Program-made: the position numbers and the translations under genes
The notes under the pieces: generated by a model
Database searches by the model: none
Told to the model about the DNA's origin: nothing
Seen by the model: the letters and a program-made list of their open reading frames with translations, nothing else
Origin: Platycnemis pennipes
Lineage: Eukaryota; Arthropoda; Insecta; Odonata; Platycnemididae
Assembly: GCA_933228895.1 (NCBI GenBank)
Contig: OW121846.1
Span: 81,108,064 to 81,172,063 of the forward strand
Length of the DNA: 64,000 bases
Reading direction: 5' to 3'
Shown here: piece by piece, positions 59,322-64,000 of the stretch
Layout: the number at the start of each line of letters is the position of its first letter
How positions within the stretch are numbered: position 1 is the stretch's first letter

Positions 59322-61074
59322 GCCGCCTCTCACCCCAAACACTGCGGCGGACGTACCAGTGCTCCACTTGCCGGGACCTCCGTCTCCGGGCCCACCGGAA
59401 CTGCTGGAGGATGCCGCGCAGGACGACCCCGTCATCGGGGAACTCCTGCGTTGGCATGACTCCGGTGAGCCCGGAGACGCGGTCCCCTGGCAGGACCCGG
59501 AATCGGACGACGACGACCCGCCGGCCTCCGACTCCCAGACCACTGATGACGACACCAACTCCGTTGACTCCGCCGACACACTCCCGGCTACGCCGCCGCA
59601 GCCTGCCGACGCTGAGCTCCCCTCGAACGGACCCGGATTCGGGGTAGTAGCAGCCATTAACAACGACGCAGGTATGCTTCCCCTTGATCAGTTACTCAAC
59701 ATGCCGGCTAACCGAAGTGCAACCCTAGTGAGCCCAGACACTGTACCCCTCCCGCCGGCAAAAGTGTTCCCCTATGACGACGAGAACGTGACGGAGCTGG
59801 TTCTTGTGGGAGCCAACCTCCCACGCCCGGAAAACGCCCCCTACATATTCCATGATTCCGGCAATGACCCTGACCTCCTCCGATACCTTAACGCACTAGT
59901 CGACAGGGGCGTGTTAATTCGAAAACGGCCAGTATGCGCCTTCCGCGCTTATCTGATACCCAAAGCGAGTGGCGGACATAGGCTCATCCATGACCTCAGC
60001 CCATGGACCCCATACTATCGCAAGCCAAAGTTCAGATTGAAAGACGCAGCCATGGCCATAGTGCAGATCCCCAAAAACACATGGCTTTCTAAATTAGATT
60101 TAAAGGATGCATTCTTCCAACTCTCCATTCAGCGCCCGCATATCCAATTCTACGGCATCCGTGCCGGCCATGTGTATTACTGTTTCCAGCGACTGCCCAT
60201 GGGACACTGCCTGGCCCCAGCAATTATGCAGCGCTGGGCCAGGTCAGTGTCTCGAGAAGTGCTTAAAAGATTTGGTGTATGTATTATTCCATACTTGGAC
60301 GATTGGCTTGTGGTAGGAACCCTCGACAGACGCGAAACCACTTACCTAGTTAACCAAGTGATTCACTTCTTAGAAAACACGCTGGGCATTACTCTCAACT
60401 CTGACAAATGTATCATTACGCCCCGACAGCGGCTTTTCTACCTGGGAGTGAATATTAACACAGTGGCTTCTACGTTACAAATCACACCCTCCTCACTTGT
60501 GCGACTGCACGCAGCGATCGGCATCTTGCCCCGCCTTCGATCAATTGACATTCCCAAGATTGCTGGTTATGTGGCATGGATATGTTATATATTGAAGTTA
60601 CCCTATTTCCTAATTAATCAGACTTACCGTCGGAGAGTGCAGTGGCTCCAGAGATTTTACGACGAGGGACTCTTTCAACGCGTCAGACACTGCCTGCCGT
60701 ATGAGATCAACTTCAGTGCTCATTGTGACGCGACCCCGTTCCAATGGGCCGTCGTGTGCCCTGCCTTGGACTTGACCAGGATCGAGAAGTTCGAATTTCA
60801 GTTACCTATTTACTTTGCTGAAGCTACAGCCGCCCTCAAGGGCACCCTATACATGTTTCACAACTTGCCTGAATATGTAACTCTCACTATGTTTTGTGAT
60901 AACCAGGCAGTGTTGGCGGCCCTCCGCCGCGGAACAGGATTAATGTTCAATTATGATGATTATGTAGAATTGTACTTGGAAATAATAAAGAATCCGACAC
61001 GGTGTGTGTCCTGGAGGTATGTCCCAACCGCGGCCAACCTTGCCGACCGTCCATCGCGGACCGTACTCCCGTAG
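59230..61074 (+). CDS. DIRS-like reverse transcriptase-RNase H (unit 1)
   Basis: An open frame through 61074. The start is uncertain: the frame is open upstream of 59230 and overlaps Gag, so a frameshift or internal start may be used. After an acidic, Pro-rich N-terminus the RT reads GVLIRKRPVCAFRAYLIPKA, SGGHRLIHDLSPWTPYYRKP, WLSKLDLKDAFFQLSIQ, FQRLPMGHCLAPAIMQRWA and the catalytic YLDDWLVVG. RNase H follows with HCDATPFQWAVV, YFAEATAALKG, FCDNQAVLAALRRG and AANLADRPSR. This pattern, with YLDD-W and this RNase H, is typical of DIRS/Ngaro-type tyrosine-recombinase retrotransposons. Confidence 0.85.
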   Translation, partial: NPTGPCSPPEDGVAGEEEATRGPQQAADAAEPPLTPNTAADVPVLHLPGPPSPGPPELLEDAAQDDPVIGELLRWHDSGEPGDAVPWQDPESDDDDPPASDSQTTDDDTNSVDSADTLPATPPQPADAELPSNGPGFGVVAAINNDAGMLPLDQLLNMPANRSATLVSPDTVPLPPAKVFPYDDENVTELVLVGANLPRPENAPYIFHDSGNDPDLLRYLNALVDRGVLIRKRPVCAFRAYLIPKASGGHRLIHDLSPWTPYYRKPKFRLKDAAMAIVQIPKNTWLSKLDLKDAFFQLSIQRPHIQFYGIRAGHVYYCFQRLPMGHCLAPAIMQRWARSVSREVLKRFGVCIIPYLDDWLVVGTLDRRETTYLVNQVIHFLENTLGITLNSDKCIITPRQRLFYLGVNINTVASTLQITPSSLVRLHAAIGILPRLRSIDIPKIAGYVAWICYILKLPYFLINQTYRRRVQWLQRFYDEGLFQRVRHCLPYEINFSAHCDATPFQWAVVCPALDLTRIEKFEFQLPIYFAEATAALKGTLYMFHNLPEYVTLTMFCDNQAVLAALRRGTGLMFNYDDYVELYLEIIKNPTRCVSWRYVPTAANLADRPSRTVLP

Positions 61075-61086
61075 CTTTATGCCAAG

Positions 61087-61126
61087 GCCGGCAAAGTGTG
61101 CTTTGTGCACTTAAAGCAACTTAAAG
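61087..61126. other. Junction spacer between DIRS-like units 1 and 2
   Basis: Forty nucleotides with imperfect repeats of GTGCACTTAAAGCAACTTAAAG, not found at the unit 2/3 junction. It marks an irregular join. Confidence 0.7.
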
Positions 61127-61650
61127 CACAACCGGGCCCGAGTCAGTCATCCTCGCTGGGCACCCCACCTGTGCCCATCGCACAGCGATTCGCCGAGCTG
61201 GGCCCAGAGAAGCCGCCCGGCTCCTTAGATCTTCCCACGGACCAGGAATGTCTGGAGCTCTTCACACTTTTGAAGAACTCACAATCGGGTCCCAAGCTCA
61301 CCCGGCGAGACCTTCACGAAGTGGCCCTTCTCCTAGGGCTAACGGCTCATTGGCCCACACTGAATGGTCCAGTCAAAGCCCTAATCTACAACCGCTCGCG
61401 CCTCCTCGCGATTGCAGCCAGCCACGGGTGGGAGACGGCCGCTCGAATCACCGGCCCAAACGAGCTGTTAAGGCTCCCGGCCAACCTGGCGACCACCCAG
61501 CCTACGACCACAATCATCCGCGAAGTTTATCGCGACCGGCCGGCTCCATCGACGGCACAACCCTACCGGCCCATGCAGCCCACCAGAGGACGGGGTCGCC
61601 GGGGAGGAGGAGGCAACGCGCGGCCCACAACAGGCGGCAGACGCCGCTGA
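61127..61650 (+). pseudogene. DIRS-like Gag, 5'-truncated (unit 2)
   Basis: Same as the unit 1 fragment, preceded by GPSQSSSLGTPP. One difference in the shared part gives Leu-Ile for Gln-Ile after NGPVKA. It ends in the Gly/Arg-rich tail at 61650. The N-terminal part is missing. Confidence 0.75.
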
Positions 61651-63403
61651 GCCGCCTCTCACCCCAAACACTGCGGCGGACGTACCAGTGCTCCACTTGC
61701 CGGGACCTCCGTCTCCGGGCCCACCGGAACTGCTGGAGGATGCCGCGCAGGACGACCCCGTCATCGGGGAACTCCTGCGTTGGCATGACTCCGGTGAGCC
61801 CGGAGACGCGGTCCCCTGGCAGGACCCGGAATCGGACGACGACGACCCGCCGGCCTCCGACTCCCAGACCACTGATGACGACACCAACTCCGTTGACTCC
61901 GCCGACACACTCCCGGCTACGCCGCCGCAGCCTGCCGACGCTGAGCTCCCCTCGAACGGACCCGGATTCGGGGTAGTAGCAGCCATTAACAACGACGCAG
62001 GTATGCTTCCCCATGATCAGTTACTCAACATGCCGACTAACCGAAGTGCAACCCTAGTGAGCCCAGACACTGTACCCCTCCCGCCGGCAAAAGTGTTCCC
62101 CTATGACGACGAGAACGTGACGGAGCTGGTTCTTGTGGGAGCCAACCTCCCACGCCCGGAAAACGCCCCCTACATATTCCATGATTCCGGCAATGACCCT
62201 GACCTCCTCCGATACCTTAACGCACTAGTCGACAGGGGCGTGTTAATTCGAAAACGGCCAGTATGCGCCTTCCGCGCTTATCTGATACCCAAAGCGAGTG
62301 GCGGACATAGGCTCATCCATGACCTCAGCCCATGGACCCCATACTATCGCAAGCCAAAGTTCAGATTGAAAGACGCAGCCATGGCCATAGTGCAGATCCC
62401 CAAAAACACATGGCTTTCTAAATTAGATTTAAAGGATGCATTCTTCCAACTCTCCATTCAGCGCCCGCATATCCAATTCTACGGCATCCGTGCCGGCCAT
62501 GTGTATTACTGTTTCCAGCGACTGCCCATGGGACACTGCCTGGCCCCAGCAATTATGCAGCGCTGGGCCAGGTCAGTGTCTCGAGAAGTGCTTAAAAGAT
62601 TTGGTGTATGTATTATTCCATACTTGGACGATTGGCTTGTGGTAGGAACCCTCGACAGACGCGAAACCACTTACCTAGTTAACCAAGTGATTCACTTCTT
62701 AGAAAACACGCTGGGCATTACTCTCAACTCTGACAAATGTATCATTACGCCCCGACAGCGGCTTTTCTACCTGGGAGTGAATATTAACACAGTGGCTTCT
62801 ACGTTACAAATCACACCCTCCTCACTTGTGCGACTGCACGCAGCGATCGGCATCTTGCCCCGCCTTCGATCAATTGACATTCCCAAGATTGCTGGTTATG
62901 TGGCATGGATATGTTATATATTGAAGTTACCCTATTTCCTAATTAATCAGACTTACCGTCGGAGAGTGCAGTGGCTCCAGAGATTTTACGACGAGGGACT
63001 CTTTCAACGCGTCAGACACTGCCTGCCGTATGAGATCAACTTCAGTGCTCATTGTGACGCGACCCCGTTCCAATGGGCCGTCGTGTGCCCTGCCTTGGAC
63101 TTGACCAGGATCGAGAAGTTCGAATTTCAGTTACCTATTTACTTTGCTGAAGCTACAGCCGCCCTCAAGGGCACCCGATACATGTTTCACAACTTGCCTG
63201 AATATGTAACTCTCACTATGTTTTGTGATAACCAGGCAGTGTTGGCAGCCCTCCGCCGCGGAACAGGATTAATGTTCAATTATGATGATTATGTAGAATT
63301 GTACTTGGAAATAATAAAGAATCCGACACGGTGTGTGTCCTGGAGGTATGTCCCAACCGCGGCCAACCTTGCCGACCGTCCATCGCGGACCGTACTCCCG
63401 TAG
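61560..63403 (+). CDS. DIRS-like reverse transcriptase-RNase H (unit 2)
   Basis: Almost identical to the unit 1 protein, with all RT and RNase H motifs (SKLDLKDAFFQ, YLDDWLVVG, FCDNQAVLAALRRG). Differences include Leu to His before DQLLNMP, Ala to Thr after NMP, and Leu to Arg in KGTxYMFHN. The upstream limit is again uncertain because the frame overlaps Gag. The stop is at 63401-63403. Confidence 0.85.
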
Positions 63404-63415
63404 CTTTATGCCAAG

Positions 63416-64000
63416 CAAGGTTGAGTTGAAGGGTGGTCGAAGTTGGGACGTGCGCCCAGTCTCTTGCCATTGATTGCGGATCCCTGTGCGGTATCCCTCT
63501 CCTACCCGGCCTGACACCTCGCGTGCCGGACGGACGTATTCCACGCCCATATTAGCTATGGGCCCCAAACCGAAACGCAAGAAGGACCCCCGGGAACGCT
63601 CTCGCTCCCGCGAGCGCCGTTCCCCGGAAAGAGCCCGGAGCCGATCACGAACTCGCTCACGCACTCGGAGCGTATCGCCTGGTGCTTCCGGCGTTATCCC
63701 ACCCTCATCCCCGACGACAATGCAGCCAGCAACGTCGGGCAGCCTCTTTTCCGCTTCCCCCCACGGAAGCTCCTACCAAGGCCGCTCCGCCTCCACCTGA
63801 GTGGCTGAGCACGATATTAGGCGCTATCCAGCGTCTCCAGCCGGGCATTAATCTGGATCCGGGCCCTAGTACATCCCAGGAGATCCCTGCTCTTACCCAG
63901 ATTGGGTTTGGAACTCAGCCCTTGGTCTCCTTTCCGGCCTCAACACAACCGGGCCCGAGTCAGTCATCCTCGCTGGGCACCCCACCTGTGCCCATCGCAC
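63416..64000 (+). mobile_element. DIRS-like unit 3, 5' region and Gag start (cut by window)
   Basis: After the unit 2 RNase H comes about 140 nt of leader (63416-63557), then an ATG at 63558 opening Gag: MGPKPKRKKDPRERSRSRER, an Arg/Ser-rich N-terminus. A frame change near 63745-63765 is needed to continue into EWLSTILGAIQRLQPGINLD and PALTQIGFGTQPLVSFP and then the Gag part shared with unit 2. It could be a real frameshift in this copy. The unit runs off the right edge. Confidence 0.75.

Larger units (their letters stand above)
58840..61086 (+). mobile_element. DIRS-like unit 1 (Gag end, RT-RNase H)
   Basis: The first of three head-to-tail units. 58840-61086 is about 99% identical to 61169-63415 (offset exactly 2,329). 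It starts inside Gag and ends 12 nt after the RT-RNase H stop. No tyrosine recombinase follows. Confidence 0.85.
61127..63415 (+). mobile_element. DIRS-like unit 2 (Gag part, RT-RNase H)
   Basis: Starts at CACAACCGGGCCCGAG, which also occurs at 63944 in unit 3, so it contains about 42 nt more of Gag than unit 1. It ends at the same base of the RNase H region. Only about ten single-base differences from unit 1 were noticed in 2.2 kb. Confidence 0.85.

Noticed and set aside
59139..59663. Minus-strand 174-codon Ser/Gly-rich ORF, repeated at 61468-61992
   Set aside because: Antisense shadow of the GC-rich Gag/RT overlap in the DIRS-like units; repeated only because the units are duplicated.

Overview
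The window is a transposon graveyard from a large, repeat-rich animal genome. Spliceosomal introns, CCHC-Gag/EN-RT-RNase H non-LTR retrotransposons, a THAP/P-type transposon, hAT, Ty3/gypsy and DIRS-type elements together suggest an arthropod; the species cannot be named from this sequence. No ordinary host housekeeping gene, rRNA, tRNA or CRISPR array was recognised.

The dominant component is one family of I-group-like LINEs. Ten insertions were found (called A, B, C, D, F, G, H, I, J, K) and all lie on the minus strand. A full copy is about 5.7 kb: a GC-rich 5' UTR starting with a conserved hairpin, a Gag ORF with three CCHC knuckles, an ORF2 with endonuclease, reverse transcriptase, RNase H and a C-terminal CCHC knuckle, then a short 3' UTR ending in a conserved GGTGC...GCACC hairpin and a (CTA)n or (CCTA)n tail. 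D (9444-15139) and G (25932-31618) keep both ORFs open. B carries a nonsense codon, I carries frameshifts, and C, F, J and K are 5'-truncated.

Layout. 1-4062: LINE A, cut by the window edge. 4063-18356: a Tnp2/CACTA-like transposase pseudogene split by LINE B (18-bp target duplication); B is itself split by truncated LINE C (11 bp) and C by full-length LINE D (12 bp). 18357-25919: AT-rich DNA with a truncated LINE (F), fold-backs, an ACTGGT-type degenerate repeat, an RT relic and an 11-bp tandem repeat. 25932-31618: intact LINE G. 31631-45128: a second Tnp2-like gene (decayed) followed on the same strand by a five-exon DUF4806-type gene. An intron of that gene, about 86 nt before insertion, now holds 8 kb of nested LINEs (H, with I and J inside). 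45549-48385: Ty3/gypsy fragments in the order RT-IN, putative LTR, PR-RT. 49054-55246: a hAT (TTF zinc finger/DUF4371-type) transposase pseudogene split by a 4.47-kb P-element-like transposon (8-bp target duplication, 21-bp terminal inverted repeats, THAP exon) and then by LINE K. 57540-58740: sparse, with one orphan terminal exon. 58757-64000: a perfect hairpin, then a head-to-tail DIRS-like array (Gag, RT-RNase H) with two units about 99% identical and a third running off the right edge; no tyrosine recombinase ORF is visible.

The target duplications allow the order of insertion to be read directly. The most interesting biology is the linked Tnp2-like + DUF4806 gene pair (possibly one two-gene transposon), the same-strand nesting of the LINEs, the conserved terminal RNA structures, and the P-in-hAT insertion.
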